NCBI GenBank assembly: GCA_008508345.1
Contig: QNGE01001283.1
Span: forward strand, 95,216 to 159,215
Source: Paragonimus westermani
Taxonomy: Eukaryota; Platyhelminthes; Trematoda; Plagiorchiida; Troglotrematidae
Direction: 5' to 3'
DNA: 64,000 bases
Numbering within the stretch: the first letter of the stretch is position 1; every line of letters begins with the position of its first letter. Positions 1 through 10,247 of the stretch are shown piece after piece. A program made the translations under genes and the position numbers. The notes under the pieces were generated by a model. That model worked only from the letters and a program-made list of their open reading frames with translations, made no database searches and was not told the origin of the DNA.

Positions 1-248
1 ACAGCAGTGCCGCAACTATAAAAATAGTTCTGCTGTATGCCCATAGGATCGTGCCTCACTGCCTAAGCACTCCTACGCGGTCAGTAGTCCGATATACAAT
101 CCTATGAGTGTAACTGCTCTTCGTCTGACTGCTCCCCTTTGGCCTGTCTGACAAGGTTGCACCTGGAAGGACCGGAGTCCTAGTCAGCATAGCCCGCCGG
201 ATCAAAACAGTACACAAGCCCGACCACCACGTCAAGGTAGCAGTATAG
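1..248. repeat. Dispersed repeat A, copy 1 (cut by window edge)
   Basis: This segment aligns over its whole length, with scattered substitutions, to 30833-31078. Shared blocks include the stretch around 'cctatgagtgtaactgct', the block 'ggcctgtctgacaaggttgc' and the end 'ccgaccaccacgtcaa'. A shorter related piece lies at 14547-14612. The second copy sits just upstream of the 5' end of a minus-strand LINE (28094-30720), so repeat A may be a LINE 5' leader or an independent repeat. Confidence 0.75.
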
Positions 249-957
249 GTCGTATACTATATGTTCGGTCTCCCTCAGCTATTCGCATTCTCATTCCGTA
301 TCTGTTATTTGTTGCGTATACCCTGGAAGTCGTTGATCTAATTTATGTACACGCTAAACTGGTAGCTAGTCTTTGATTATTCGCTCATTTCTTTCATTGA
401 ACTGACTCGCCTGTGTATGGTTTTTGTTGTTGTCCAGTGGGTTTTTAGTTGTCTTTGTGCGTGTTTGAACTTCAATGTATATCCTGTAATTCGCCAAGGT
501 AGCATTTGGCACAGCGCGATTCGCTACGATGTATTTCACCACCATTTCCTCCATTGTAGACACCTTCTGGCCTAAAACGCCAGTCACTAACCCACTTAAT
601 TCTGTCGTGACCAGGACTCACCGGCTGCCGCAAACGTTCATCAGGTCCGCCGACTAGAGATCCTAAAATACGGAGATAGGTATTGGCTTTAAGGATTGCT
701 AGGTTCCTCCGCTATCAATTTTCAGTGGCTGACACCTCAGTTGTCACATCGTATTTCATCCTCAGCCGGTACGGTATTTTCTTCAGTAAATCGTACTTTC
801 TGATACATCCAATGTGAGCTGGTTTCTGGCAATTCGACTACAGTTTTTTCCTTATTCGTCTCAAAGCGATCACCGAATGAAAGATATCATCGTCACAATA
901 CTGAACTAATGTTCTTTCATTGTGGAGACTAACTACTCCATTGGGAGGTGTTTACTT
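249..957. other. No recognisable gene
   Basis: Stop codons interrupt all frames apart from a 73-codon minus-strand ORF (366-587) that matches nothing I recognise. The segment lies downstream, in element orientation, of the gypsy RNase H fragment and could hold decayed pol sequence, but no zinc-knuckle or integrase motif is visible. Confidence 0.4.
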
Positions 958-1345
958 TCATCTCCTCGCCAGGGCGTCAGCCCCCTTGTGAGGAACCTTG
1001 TGTTGACGTTGTGGACGCACTAGTGTTTGCGTTTTATGCTGTATCACTAAGCTGTCGACTTCATAGGACACTTTGGCGGATTCGTTGGTCTGCGGTCGCA
1101 AAAGGAAGTCAGCGACAATATCGCCAGACCCGGGCATCTGAGTAATCGTAAAATCATACTCCTGTAGACATATTGTCCACGGCTTAATTCTTCTTCTCGA
1201 GCCCTCCGCAGTCCTTATCCACTCTGGTGGTTTATGGTTCATCTCGTAAAACTTCTGACCTAAAAGGTACGACTTTTTCTTGTCCAGTGCTTAAATAGCT
1301 GCCAAATATCCTTTCTCAGTGGTCTGCTGGCATATTCGATTACCC
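958..1345 (-). pseudogene. Ty3/gypsy-type RNase H fragment
   Basis: The minus-strand translation shows the end of an LTR-retrotransposon reverse transcriptase/RNase H region. In order it reads 'EKGYLAAI' (the usual EKE.LAIV helix, followed by a stop), 'YLLGQKFYEMNHKPPEW' (the YL.G..F...TDHKPL block, with the TDH acid lost) and 'WTICLQEYDFTITQMPG' followed by 'DIVADFLLRP' (the usual R...LQ.YDF.I...PG..N.VADaLSR). In the intact family this domain degrades the RNA strand during reverse transcription. An internal stop, the degraded TDH motif and absence of integrase or LTRs nearby mark it as a dead fragment. The gypsy assignment rests on motif order only. Confidence 0.75.
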
Positions 1346-1937
1346 CCATTGCCACAGTCACTGATGCCTACCGCCACATTGTTGTGTTCGGAATTTTCAA
1401 CGTCATTGTTTGCTGGTTCCTTTATTGTTGCACACATGTGGATGCTCTTTAGCCATCGTTGGTCTGTTCAAATCCCTTGCTCCTTCGAAGGCGTTCGTAA
1501 AGTGTGGTGACTTTGTGGATTAAAATTCCTTCACAAACCACTCAACCAAGAAATTACCTTGCAGTGGGCTTGGAATTCGAAGCCAAAACTTATTTAGTCA
1601 TTTCCTGCGGCCATGGCCCGATTTCACCTGCACCAATCGGATATCCCAGTTGTATTTCTGTTTCTGACTTGCCTGCATTAATCCCTAGCCGGGAGTTTTA
1701 ACTTGTTCTAATACATAATCTAGACGTACGATATTTTATGGCTCTCTCTACCAAAATCTCACTTTAGTACGTCGCCAGTCACTTCACCAACCGAATCGTC
1801 AGTCGTATAAATGTGAACGGTGTTCCGGACTGGCCGAGTGACATACATTTGAATTGACGCTGTTTCTTGCCCACTGTGAATGCTGTTTTCTCACGATCCG
1901 CGAGTTTCCTTACAACCTGACAATACCTGGACCGTAA
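1346..1937. other. No recognisable gene
   Basis: Short open frames at 1319-1510 and 1504-1701 match no family I know. No repeat partner was seen inside the window. Confidence 0.4.
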
Positions 1938-2669
1938 ATCATCATCGTCATCATCACCATAGACAACAATACATCAATGTGAGCCACTGATACTTAACTG
2001 AAACAATCATGTGAAAGGAAAAAAAGCAAACCCTAAGTAGGCAGAGCGAAGAAAAAATAACCAAGCCTGTATTCGAACGTACAACATCGACGTGCCTACA
2101 CCTTGCAAACAAGCAAGTGAGCTGTGAGTGAAAGTAAAGCGTCATCAGCAGGACAGCCTTCTTACGGCTTTCGCTGCCCCGCGTCATTAAGTTCACTCAC
2201 TTCGCAGACAACCCGGCCAAACAACATTCGCGCCACTGATCCCGGTTAGCCGCCATCTCACATATTGTCTCCAGCCACCGACTCTGTGGGTCGCGAGGTA
2301 CACAGCCCGGTAGACGAATCCGATCTACAGTGACCAACCCCTTCATAAACGATTTTATTTCTCTACGCCAGGTCATCATCTGTCCACTCCGCACCTTGCG
2401 TCAGTCGGCCATAGCGTCAGCAAAGAGTGCCCAGTGTGATAGGTGACTAGCTGGCATCCTTAATACATTACCTGACTACCTAAGTCTGTACACATTTGAG
2501 GATTGAACAAAAAACTCACCTAATAATCAGTGCCAAATACCCGCTCCCTAATCTCCTCTTTTTCTACTCGTTGGTGCCACCCAATACGAGCGATTGAACG
2601 CAGACATCGGTCATCAAATACCTGAAGACGGTTCACATCCTCTACCCTGATCGGCCAAATTTCATTGCC
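1938..2669 (-). mobile_element. 5'-truncated RTE-type LINE copy 1
   Basis: This is the 3' end of a non-LTR retrotransposon. On the minus strand, 'YGNEIWPIRVEDVNRLQVFD' and 'RCLRSIARIGWHQRVEKEE' (2669 downward) are the post-thumb region of the ORF2 protein. The trailing 'MTWRREIKSF', 'RIRLPGCVPRDPQSRWLE' and 'MAANRDQWRECC' (2394-2197) are the extreme C-terminus seen in flatworm copies. The element ends in a (TGA)n-like tail (1938-1963). It is 5'-truncated exactly where the tail of the next copy starts (2670), and aligns throughout with 2670-3420. Stops interrupt the frame. Confidence 0.8.
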
Positions 2670-3323
2670 GTAATCGTCATCATCATCATAGACAGCAATA
2701 CTTCAGTGGTTCACACCAATGCTTAACTGTCACACAGCCCTATGTAAGAGAATAGAAGGAAAAAGAAGGAGCCGGGAAGGGACCCAACTACTGAAACTAA
2801 CTCCCTCCATATTCAGACATTCAACATCTAGGTACCTACACCTTGCAAACAAACAACCGAGCTGCAAGTGAGAGTAAGGCGTCATCAGCGAGACAGCTTC
2901 CTTGCGGTTTTCACTGTTCCGCGTCATTAAATGCACTCACTTCACAGACAACTCGGCCAAACAACGACAACATTCACACCACTTAGCTCGATTAGCCGCC
3001 ATCTCACCTAGAGTCTCCAACCATCGACTATGCGGGTCGTGAGAGCCTCAGCCTGGGAGACGAACACGACCCACAGTGGCCAACCCCTTGGTGAACGACT
3101 TCATTTCCCTACGCCAGGTCATTATCTATCCACCTCGCACCTTACACCAGTCGGTCGCAGTGTCAGCGAACAGTGCTCGGTGTGGAAGACGACTAGCTGG
3201 CATCCTTCATACATGACCTAACCATCTAAGCCTGTGCAAACGTAGGGATTGAACAAAAGAACTCGTTTGACAATCACCACCAAACAGCCGCTTTCTAACC
3301 TTTTCGTTACTTACACGCTGGTG

Positions 3324-3768
3324 TCACCCGATACGATCTATTGAACGCAGACATCGGTGGTCAAATACTTGGAGACGGTTCACGTCTTCTGTCCTGAGCG
3401 GCCAGTTCTCGCTGCCGTAAAGTAATATGGCCCTCACCGTTGTCTTACATACACGACCTTCTAGCTTCAGAGAAATACCCCTCAGTCGCCAGAGATGCCC
3501 CAGATTAGCGAATACCGCCCTAGCCATAGGTGCGCGCTTCTATTTAGTTCCCTACACCTCCACCGCTGCTGATGCAGCTTTTCAGGTATACAAATCGGTC
3601 AACATCGTCTATGACTACATCCTCTAACCTCAAATCTACGTAGTCACAGCAATCCTGCAGAAGCACTTTGCATTTTGAGGCTGCAAAGCGCATTCCGAAG
3701 TATTTAGCATAACGCGAAATAGCGTTTAACATTACTTGTGCCGACTGAAAGTAGTCAAACAGCAGCAC
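3324..3768 (-). pseudogene. LINE RT thumb and C-terminal region (copy 2)
   Basis: Two minus-strand frames continue the ORF2 protein after the deletion. One (3768-3544) has 'AISRYAKYFGMRFAASKCKV' and 'VDRFVYLKSCISSGGG'. The other (3527-3324) has 'ILLYGSENWPLRTEDVNRLQ' and 'VFDHRCLRSIDRIG'. These are the thumb and post-RT blocks of RTE-like elements. The same region recurs at 2580-2669 and at 6195-6360. Confidence 0.75.
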
Positions 3769-3885
3769 TTTGTCGTCACTGAATTGAACGCACCTTTATA
3801 GTCGAGAAATAACAATTGTTGGCCGGCGGTACACATGACGCTGCCCCAGAATTTGACGAAGAGTAAAAGTGTGATCAATAAATCC

Positions 3886-4244
3886 TTACCCGGGGTGAAA
3901 CCCTGCCTGTTCTTCCCAAATGTTTACCTCTCGAGCTGCAGTGAGTCGACGAAGTACAATGGATGCTAGAACCCTAGAAATGACTGGGGTTAAGCAAATT
4001 CCCTTATACTTTTCACCAAGCCTCTTATACCTTTCTTGAATATAGGAACTATTATCGAGTGACCCCAACTCGAGGGGATAGTTTCCGTCGTCCACACAGT
4101 TTGAAATAAATGAGTCAAAGCTTCTATCAACGCCTCTCCCCCTTCTTTGAAAAGTGCTGGCACGAGGTCATCTGGACCAGCAGCCTTATTACGTTTGAGA
4201 GCCGCAATGCAATTGCGGACCTCAGTCTCAGTGGGTGGTTCCAA
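3886..4244 (-). pseudogene. LINE RT finger region (copy 2)
   Basis: The N-terminal RT motifs are split over two overlapping frames. 'NKAAGPDDLVPALFK' and 'IVPIFKKG' are in one frame, and 'EKYKGICLTPVISRVLASI' and 'EEQAGFHPG' are in the other. This indicates a frameshift near 4020-4090. Just downstream the strand reads through 'RQILGQRHVYRRPTIV', then the start of motif A, and jumps directly to the sequence that follows YADD in the related copy at 9450-10247. Confidence 0.8.
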
Positions 4245-4900
4245 GTCTACCGACTAGGGAACTACATTAGAAGTTTGTGGCGGCAACGCGGTAGAAGCAG
4301 GAGGCCAGTTAAATTGACCCTCAAAGTGTTCCACCCATCTCTGTAACCTTCTGGACTTATTATGGATAAATGTGCCATATGTCTCGCTGATAGCTTCACT
4401 GACAGACGGTCGCCTTGTACCAGTCGCACGAATAAGCTTAAACAGTTTGCCAGTGTTTCCTGAAGCAAAAGCCGTCTCCATTTCCTCAACTTTTCCAAAT
4501 AACCAAGTCTCACGATCAACCTTTAGGCTACGTTTCAGTTTTCTACGGACATCTCTTCCAGATTTGTTATGTGAACTGCCAGGAGGATGTTCCGTCTGGC
4601 TTCTAACAACTCCAGAGATTTCTCCGAGATCCAATATCTGTTCAATCCATATACCCTCGTGTCGCATGCTAATGTACCTGCTTCACGAATGGCTTGTGTG
4701 ATCTGGGTCCAGGAGCGATAAGGATCATGGGAGTGAGAACTACTAAGGCAGGTTTCTAAGCTGGTTTGATACTTATGCTTTACCGACGGTATAGTCAGTT
4801 TCTCAACAGCCAATCGTTGTTGTCAGTGGGGTCGTTGTCCAGCAAAAATAAGGACGAAAGGACAACACACCAACACATGATGTGAATCTAAGTACATGCT

Positions 4901-5583
4901 TCAATAAGAACGACATTCTTGAATGGGACCCCGCCACCTATAACTAACAGCTGTGTGGCCTATCTGAGAACAGGTCTGATTCGGAGAAGACGGGCGCCAA
5001 GTATAGCAATGACGTGCACGATGTCTTAAACTATTGCTAGCCAAAAACCAACGCCCAGCGCACAGCTGCAACAGTCGCCCACCATTACCCGACCGATGTG
5101 ATGCTATCCAAAACCTGTCACCTAGATGAGATTCGGCCTCACCAAGGCGGCCGACATGGACGTTCACATCTCCGGTCAGAACGACTATATCGGAACCACG
5201 TGTCGACCCGAGGAGAGCGGTCACATCCGAATAAAAGATGTCCTTGATGCCGAAGTCACTACAGTCAGTTGGAGCGGAAACAAATGCAGTGGAAAGATTT
5301 CCGAAGGCTTTGCAACTAGAGCCTGTCAAGCGGACGGCACAAAGTCTACTGTCAGCAGGAATCCGATCTACCAATGAGGCTGCGAATGTCGTGATGAGAA
5401 CTTCACCTATTCCAACCTGACCGGTAACAGTGGCCGTGGAGTCACCCGAAGTGTAGAACCAGTATCGGGTAGAAAGTGCGGATGCTGTTAACTCCATACG
5501 TTGATTACTGTCGTGGATTCTAGTCTCCGAGATACGGCAGACGTCAATATGTAGCGAGTCTAACGTTCGTGCGAGAGCAGCCT
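4901..5583 (-). pseudogene. LINE APE-type endonuclease domain (copy 2)
   Basis: The minus-strand translation carries the apurinic-like endonuclease fold of a non-LTR retrotransposon. It reads 'ISETRI' (catalytic E of the sETri motif), then 'APTDCSDFGIKDIFY' (the YAPTd block), 'LTGDVNVHVGRL' (the GDfN motif), 'TWRPSSPNQT' and 'SQIGHTAVSYRWRG'. In intact relatives the last block is QIDH, so the catalytic Asp is replaced by Gly and the enzyme should be inactive. The frame is open from about 5583 to 4901, the best preserved part of this copy. Confidence 0.8.
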
Positions 5584-5659
5584 GCTGACTTGTCTGTTAA
5601 TTTGCGTCCTAGGTCAAAGCAGAGGACGAGGGAGGTCTGGGACTTATCGGCACAGTGTT

Positions 5660-5950
5660 ACTATGATTAAGTATCTGTTGTGGGACCTGCAGAGAAGTTA
5701 TCAGAATTGGGGTTCGGTAGGGGCCTGAGAGCTAATTTTGATAAGACAGTGGGGGAGGGGTCAGCAGTAGCATGTTTTCGCCTATCCACCCTGCTGTATG
5801 CAGCAGATAGGGCGACCCGGTTTATACTGCGAGACGGCCCATGCAGTATGGAAGTGTTTGTGTTGTGAGTATTCATAGTTGTGTGTGGGCTGAGATACTG
5901 CCAGGGCGCCCAGACCTAGACAGGAGAACGATTAGGGTTCTCAACCAAAG
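5660..5950 (-). repeat. LINE 5' leader, copy 1
   Basis: On the minus strand this segment lies directly upstream of LINE copy 2. It aligns with 58480-58720 (+), including 'aggtctgggcg' and 'gtggataggcg', and in part with 7383-7530 (+). Read as protein, all three contain a related stretch, here 'SRSINRVALSAAYSRVDRRK'. It is probably the 5' untranslated region or a short upstream ORF of the LINEs. Confidence 0.7.
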
Positions 5951-6194
5951 CCTTTGGCTCAAAAGCCTGTACCGCAAGGCAGCGGGTGGGTGGCGGTGTA
6001 CCAGAAATGGTACGTTTTTCAGGAAGAGATGCCAACCATCTTCCAACCCCCAACCTGGAGGACCAGGAGACTGTGGTTTGTCAGACCTCTACCTGTTGGC
6101 CTGCCTGGTATGAGTAACTCTGTCCAGTTTAGCCCAAAAGGTCATGGAGATGCGCAAGCCGTCACACCACGTCAAGGTCCAGTACCACCGTGAC

Positions 6195-6360
6195 GTAAAG
6201 TAATGCATCCCTCACTGTTGTCTCATATACACGACCTGTAGGCTTCAGAAAGATACCTCTTTGCTGCCATAGATGTCTCACATTAACGAGTTATGCCCTA
6301 GCCTTAGACATTCGCGCTTCTCTTTCATCCTCTACACCTCCGCTACCGCCGCCGGTACTA
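6195..6360 (-). mobile_element. LINE RT-tail fragment
   Basis: This segment aligns at the base level with 3413-3560, and the minus-strand translation 'LSTGGGSGG', 'VNVRHLWQQRGISLK' parallels the copy-2 'ISSGGG', 'FANLGHLWRLRGISLK'. It is an isolated scrap of the same RTE-type element in the same orientation as copy 2. One stop is present. Confidence 0.7.
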
Positions 6361-7382
6361 AGTGCATTGAGCCTAGATGATTTACATGTGGAATTCCGCG
6401 CTGAATTCAGCATTCGCTTTAACAGCAGTGTTACATCATACTTGATTTGCAGATATATATACAATAGCTTGAGTGATACGGTTCTAAAGGGTGGTCGGGC
6501 CTTGCTCGACTTTGAAGACCCTCGGATGGATGCCATGTTGAATGGCAGTCTGCTTGCTGAAATCGAGATCCCCAGGTATATTTTCGTCACAGCAGGTTTG
6601 CGCAGTATCCACCCGGTCCAACATTTGTAGGTGATTGGCGCATAACTAACAAATTGTGATGACTGACCAGTTCACGACTTCTGCATTGTATGCCTCTCAC
6701 ACAATAGCAATATTCATACCTCGTAAGACAAGAGACCAAAGATGGCAACCGACTGCCTTCCCCGAATGCAGTAATAAACTAAGTGTTATGGTGTAGACTG
6801 TTCAGATAGATGAACGCAGGCTCGCTCTGGCTGTCTGTGTCGGAGATAAATGGTCCACGTAACTTTTGTACACATAAGTCGAGCCAACAAGATTTTGCGC
6901 CTTCACTTTGAGAGGCCTTAGAGGTATCAGTCAGTAAAAGCCCAACAGAACTACCCACGGCTACACTGTCCCTCAGAATTGTTTAAAAAAAATAAAAACG
7001 GTACCTTCCCAGTGCATGGGGTAAGAGGGTTGCATACACAAGACATCGGTGGATCAAGTTTAAGGTGGTGTTCCATCAGACAGTCGCGTTTCTTCGCACA
7101 ATGAAAGAAACGTTCAGGCATCACACATGTCCCTAAAACGATTATTTATGATAGACAAACTGTATATTCTGGTTGAAGGTACCATATCACTGACACGTAA
7201 CATCACTAATGAGATATCGTTAACAGCAGACATGTACAGTCTGTCCACTTGAGTCGTTAGTGTGGTCGAAATGATGTCAAGTTGTAACGCATGGGTGCGT
7301 TCTGTTTCGCCCAATAGTTCGGAGCATGTCATGACACCAGTGAATATATCAACCATACTCAAAACACCAGTAATTTCATACT
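6361..7382. other. No recognisable gene
   Basis: An 87-codon + ORF (6367-6630) and a 94-codon - ORF (7398-7114) are open but match no family I recognise. The stretch separates two LINE copies that point away from each other, and its right end runs into a leader fragment at 7383. Confidence 0.4.
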
Positions 7383-7530
7383 TCGTCGGTCGCGCCACAG
7401 TACAAACCGGGTCGCTCTATCTACTGCATACAGCAGGGTGGACAGACGAAAACATGCTATTGTTGACTCCTCCCTAGCCGCATTTCTGGTAAATACTCTG
7501 CAGGTCGCACAGTATACATGGCTAGTGACA
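7383..7530 (+). repeat. LINE 5' leader, copy 2 (partial)
   Basis: The + strand here matches the leader at 5876-5690 (-) through the blocks 'aaaccgggtcgc', 'tgcatacagcagggtgga' and 'gaaaacatgct'. It lies 390 bases upstream of the + strand LINE at 7920, with unrelated sequence in between. Confidence 0.65.
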
Positions 7531-7919
7531 GTCATACAGTCAGAAAGTCCAATCTCTCTCCACCTAGCCTTAGGTATGTAGATACACTCTTGGCGTGCCA
7601 CGTTTCCCAACTACCTTGCTATTTATTTTGATTGTTAGCATTATTGATATTATTTGATCGCACTTCTGCACTCTCTCGTTCATTCAACCGTCCAAGGTTA
7701 TAACAAGAATTTCCGATCACTTGCTAGTTGGTTGGTTGTGCTCCATTCTTTGTCGTGCTTGGCTTATAGCTCATTTTCCCCAGTCTACTTGCAATAAAAG
7801 TCGTCCATTATTTGGTTTCCTGGTTTGATTACAGTGGGAAATAGGCACGGTTCTAAGCGCAGAAATGTTCCAGTCCTCTACACGTCTTCCTCGTCCCTTG
7901 CTCAGACCTAGAATATGAA

Positions 7920-10210
7920 TTAATATAGGTGATTTCAACGTTCGCACTCTAAAACGGATAGGTCAACAGGCCGCTCTCGCATGAACGTTACAATTGAATA
8001 CCGAAGACTGCTAAATTTTGGAGACTAGAATCCAGGACAGTAGTCAGGTTATAGAACTAACAGCACCCGCACTGTCTACCCAGTACTGGTTATAGATTTC
8101 GGGTGATTCTACGATCACCGCTACAGGTCACACTGGAGTAAGTATAGTCCTCGGCACAACGGCCGCAACCTCATTGACAAACTGGATTCATGTTAGCAGT
8201 AGGCTGTCGTTAGTTTGGCAGGTTCTATGAAGGCCGGCTCTAGTCGAAAAAACCCTAAGAAATCTTTTCATTGTCTGCTTATGTTCCAACTGACTGTGGT
8301 GACGTCGGTGTGAAGGAGGCCTTATGTATGGATCTGGCCACTCTCCTTCGGTCGACACACAGTTCTGATATAGTTACTTTTGCGGGAGATATGAACGCCC
8401 AGCTCAGTCGTCTTGATAAGGCTGGGTCTCGCTTAGGTGGTAGGTTTTGGACAACTTCACATCGCTTGGATAGTGACGGACAACTGTTGGAACTGCGCAC
8501 TGAGCGTAGGCCATTTTTAGCCATCACTAGTTTTAGACATCTTGCGCATCGTTGCTATACTTGACAACCTCCTTCTCCGGATCAGGCGTGGTCCCACGTG
8601 GCCCACATAGTTGATAGTTACAGGTGGCGGGGCTCTATTCAGGATTATCGTTCACATTGGAGCATATACTTAGATTCTGAGCATGCGTTGGTAAGTTGCC
8701 GTTTTCTACCTACTTTTGTTGAGGAGCAACCCCACTGACAAGGACGACTAGCTGTTGATAAACTAGGTGTGCCGTCGCTAAAGCACAAGTATCAAACTAG
8801 CTTATAAAGCAGGCTTAACAGTTCCCGCCTCGAAGATCCCTACAGCTCTTGGGATCGTTTCGCAGGCTATTTATGAAACAGGTGCTGGAGCATGCGGTAC
8901 GGTGATTCATGAGAAAATCTAACTAGGTGTCAGGGAAATCCCTGGGGTTGTTAGATGCCAGAAGGAACATTCCAGCTGGCAGTTCCTAAAATCCGTTTTG
9001 GAGAGATATCCGTAGGTTGCCGAAGCGTAGCCTGAACGCCGATCGCGAGGCTTGGACAATGGAGCGAGTTAGGGTGATGAAAAACGCTCTTGCTCCGGGG
9101 AACAGCGGCTGACTGTCCAAGCTCATTCGTGCTGTTGATTCCAGGCGACCGTCTCTCAATGAGGCTAGGCAGATAACACTTATCCATAACAAATCCAGGT
9201 TAGAGTGATGGACGGAAAATTTTGAGGGTCGATTCAGCTGGCCGCTTGCCTCTACAATGTTGCCGCCACAAACTTGTACTGTATCAGTCTGATTGGTAGA
9301 TGTAAGACTACCCACTAAAACTGAGGTCCGCCATTGTACTTCGGCTCTCAAAAGTAACAAGGCTGTTGGTACGGATGATCTCTTGCCAGAACTTTCGATG
9401 AAGTTAGAGAGTTGTTAGTAGAAGCCTTGCAGCCGTTGTTCCAACATATATGGACGACGGAGATCATCCCTTCTTGTTGAGGACACTAACAGTTTTCATA
9501 TTCAAGAGAGGTATCGAGGGTTCTTGCGAAAAGTATAAGGGAATTTGCTTAACCCCAGTCATCACCAGGGTTCCGGCACCCATCATACTTCGCCGACTCA
9601 CTGCAGCCCTGGATGTAAACAGTAGGGAAGAACAGGCAGGGTTTCGCTCTTGGTGGGGATGTATAAATCACATTTTCACTCTTCGTCAAATTCTGGAGCA
9701 GCGTCATGTGTACCGCCGGCCAACAATTGTTGTGTTTCTCGACTATAAAGGTGCGTTCGATTCAGTGGATCGATCTACACTTTTAGAGTCGCTCCAACGC
9801 AGAGGTGTGCCGACTAAGTACGTGAACATACTGTTGGCACTTTATTCCCATACTTCAGCTGGGGTTAGGGTTTACGGTGAACTGACTGACAGTTTCAGCA
9901 CCATGAGCGGCGTACGTCAAGGCGGTCCACTCTCACCATTTTTGTTTAATTTCGTCACAGATGAAATAATGGAGGATTGTCTACGGCACTCACTAGATGC
10001 CAGCGTGGACCTCCTACCTGGTGAAAGACTGACTGGTCTTGATTATGCCGAGGACAAGGTGATGCTGAACACCATTTTGCACTCTGCGAAGCACTTTGGA
10101 ATGCGCTCTACAACCTCAAAACGCAAAGTGGTTCTGCAATATTGCTCTGATTACGTCGATGCAATGTTAAATAATGGAGTCACGAAGGTTGTTGGCCGGT
10201 TCCTACACTG
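7920..10210 (+). mobile_element. RTE-type LINE copy 3
   Basis: A + strand copy of the same family as 2670-5620. The endonuclease starts near 7930 ('DFNVRTLKRIGQQAALA', then a stop) and continues with 'LETRIQDSS'. From 8271 it reads 'YVPTDCGDVGVKEALC', 'FAGDMNAQLSRL' and 'GSRLGGRFW'. The linker (8700-9440) is full of stops. The RT is then open from 9450. Similarity to the family ends near 10200, before the thumb and C-terminus, so the copy is 3'-truncated and lacks a tail. Together with copies 1 and 2 it makes a diverging pair around 5.6-7.9 kb. Confidence 0.8.
8271..8564 (+). pseudogene. LINE endonuclease fragment (copy 3)
   Basis: A 97-codon open stretch corresponds to the middle of the APE-type endonuclease. 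It contains 'YVPTDCGDVGVKEA' (YAPTD block), 'DIVTFAGDMNAQLSRLDKAG' (GDxNA catalytic motif retained) and 'ITSFRHLAHRCYT' just before the TWRP block, where the frame closes at a stop. The upstream endonuclease residues lie in the same region but are interrupted by stops. Confidence 0.75.
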
Positions 10211-10247
10211 CAAAGTTTCCGACTACGGGATTATCGTTTTTAGTTAA
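9450..10247 (+). pseudogene. LINE reverse transcriptase, open 265-codon stretch
   Basis: This is the longest TE ORF in the window. RT motifs appear in order: 'EKYKGICLTPVITRV' and 'EEQAGF' (fingers), 'FLDYKGAFDSVDR' (motif A with its catalytic Asp), 'SGVRQGGPLSPFLFNF' (motif B) and 'LDYAEDKVML' (motif C). The usual YADD is changed to YAED, replacing the first Asp of the pair, so activity is unlikely. The last ~15 residues diverge from the family, showing truncation near 10200. The apparent ATG at 9450 is not the true protein start, because the homologous protein continues upstream through stop-ridden frames. Confidence 0.85.

Larger units (their letters stand above)
2670..5620 (-). mobile_element. 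RTE-type LINE copy 2 with deleted RT palm
   Basis: A longer copy of the same family reads right to left. It has the endonuclease (about 5583-4901), a linker (4813-4254), the RT fingers (4244-3886), a deletion junction near 3795-3770, the RT tail (3768-3324), the distal C-terminus and a (TGA)n tail at 2670-2692. In the intact family, ORF2 nicks target DNA and primes reverse transcription there. Here several frameshifts and stops break the ORF and the palm is missing. A leader segment (5950-5660) lies immediately upstream in the same orientation. The clade label is by resemblance of motifs to flatworm RTE-like (SR2-type) elements and was not tested. Confidence 0.8.

Noticed and set aside
948..1145. 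65-codon + ORF over the gypsy fragment
   Set aside because: It is the antisense shadow of the RNase H reading, which carries the family motifs.
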